A stretch of 5,200 nucleotides of DNA from Deltaproteobacteria bacterium (GTDB lineage Bacteria; Desulfobacterota; Syntrophia; Syntrophales; UBA2210), in NCBI GenBank assembly GCA_016935935.1, contig JAFGPZ010000326.1:1-5200 (forward strand), written 5' to 3'. Both the position numbers and the translations under genes were made by a program. Shown here piece by piece: positions 4,883 through 5,200 of the stretch. A model generated the notes under the pieces. It was not told where the DNA came from. It did not search any database and saw nothing but the letters and a program-made list of their open reading frames with translations. The number at the start of each line of letters is the position of its first letter. Position 1 is the stretch's first letter.

Positions 4883-5200
4883 AATTCCATGTAGAAGCTA
4901 AGCATCCTATAAATATCCTTTATATTCTCTTAATGATATATGCTTTATGATTCCTTCACGAAAGTAAAAATAACGACTGAGCGGCAAAACATTCACGTTA
5001 TTAATTTCCATAGGATTAAAGTTATCTTTGGGTATATCGTCTTCTGGCGCTTCCTAGACCTCTCCTTGCGCTCAGAAATAGACTATTTGACACTTTTTCC
5101 TGCGGATCGTCTTGAGCATGTCCATTGGTCAATTGCTAGTATTTTCACAGTCCGTTTACCTTCAAATATAATATGTAAATTATTTATGGTTTTTTTGGGA
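4883..5200. other. AT-rich right end without an intact gene
   Basis: About 320 bp with no intact gene on either strand. It contains the possible decayed frame described separately and a 7-bp inverted repeat, AATAACG (4969-4975) and CGTTATT (4996-5002), with 20 nt between. It should hold the promoter of the lipoprotein operon. Several TATA-rich stretches at 4907-4945 could be -10 boxes, but no matching -35 is clear, so none is assigned. Confidence 0.5.
4907..5125 (-). pseudogene. Possible decayed reading frame upstream of the lipoprotein operon
   Basis: One minus-strand frame is open from 5053 to a TAG at 4907-4909 and reads like a real protein end (EAPEDDIPKDNFNPMEINN, then SRYFYFREGIIKHISLREYK). 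Further upstream in the same frame come a TAG (5054-5056), a TGA (5072-5074) and a 17-codon stretch starting at ATG 5125. An ATG at 5011 would give a 34-residue product but has no clear ribosome binding site. I read this as the remnant of a gene broken by stop codons, or as a tiny unrecognised ORF. The evidence is only amino-acid composition, so chance is quite possible. Confidence 0.25.

Noticed and set aside
4969..5002. Inverted repeat AATAACG/CGTTATT as an operator
   Set aside because: Seven base pairs with a 20-nt gap in AT-rich DNA can arise by chance, and there is no supporting promoter; mentioned only within the right-end description.
5083..5148. A 21-codon minus-strand frame starting with GTG, KILAIDQWT, faintly like the start of RuvC-fold nucleases
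   Set aside because: It is too short, lacks a good ribosome binding site and stops after 21 codons; the resemblance rests on a handful of residues.

Overview
This is a bacterial window, and it looks like a host chromosome carrying an accessory (mobile) segment. The genes have strong purine-rich ribosome binding sites, often use GTG or TTG starts, and are packed without introns. The left edge is a GC-rich host-type gene, the C-terminal part of an ABC transporter ATPase. From about 505 onward the DNA becomes markedly more AT-rich, and most intergenic DNA there carries repeats. The taxon cannot be fixed from the sequence. The AAAAGTC heptamer repeats, the palindromic TCATCCCGGA-type interspersed repeat and the gene styles remind me of Chloroflexota (Dehalococcoidia-like) or deltaproteobacterial genomes, but this is a weak inference.

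Layout: 1-504 (+) is the 3' part of an ABC-2/NatA-type ATPase gene. An overlapping start codon at 497 runs into repeats, so the expected permease gene appears to be missing. 505-790 holds a heptamer tandem repeat, a perfect-stem palindromic repeat, and a tandem repeat (700-737) just upstream of the integrase that again contains AAAAGTC. 796-1380 (+) is a short tyrosine recombinase consisting only of the catalytic domain. 1377-1506 is a leader with a perfect 10-nt Shine-Dalgarno sequence in front of a tiny ORF. 1503-2459 (+) is a RecA-fold AAA ATPase resembling RepA-type replicative helicases, with a C-terminal winged-helix-like tail. 2486-2556 is an iteron-like array. 2599-2784 and 2809-3198 (+) encode two small zinc-binding proteins, the second probably DNA-binding.

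On the opposite strand, converging on this block, two predicted lipoproteins lie 28 bp apart and are probably co-transcribed: a 132-aa DUF4878-like protein (start at 4855) and an unrecognised 373-aa protein (start at 4428, TTG). The last ~340 bp are AT-rich, hold no intact gene, and contain a possible decayed reading frame.

Working model (inference): the + strand block is a small integrative element or a piece of one. The recombinase would handle integration and excision, the ATPase with its iterons would handle replication or maintenance, and the zinc proteins would regulate. It may have landed directly behind the host ABC ATPase gene and removed its permease partner. No relaxase, conjugation, phage structural, toxin-antitoxin or CRISPR gene is visible in the window. 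The right end of the element is not identifiable, so whether the lipoproteins are cargo or host genes is open.
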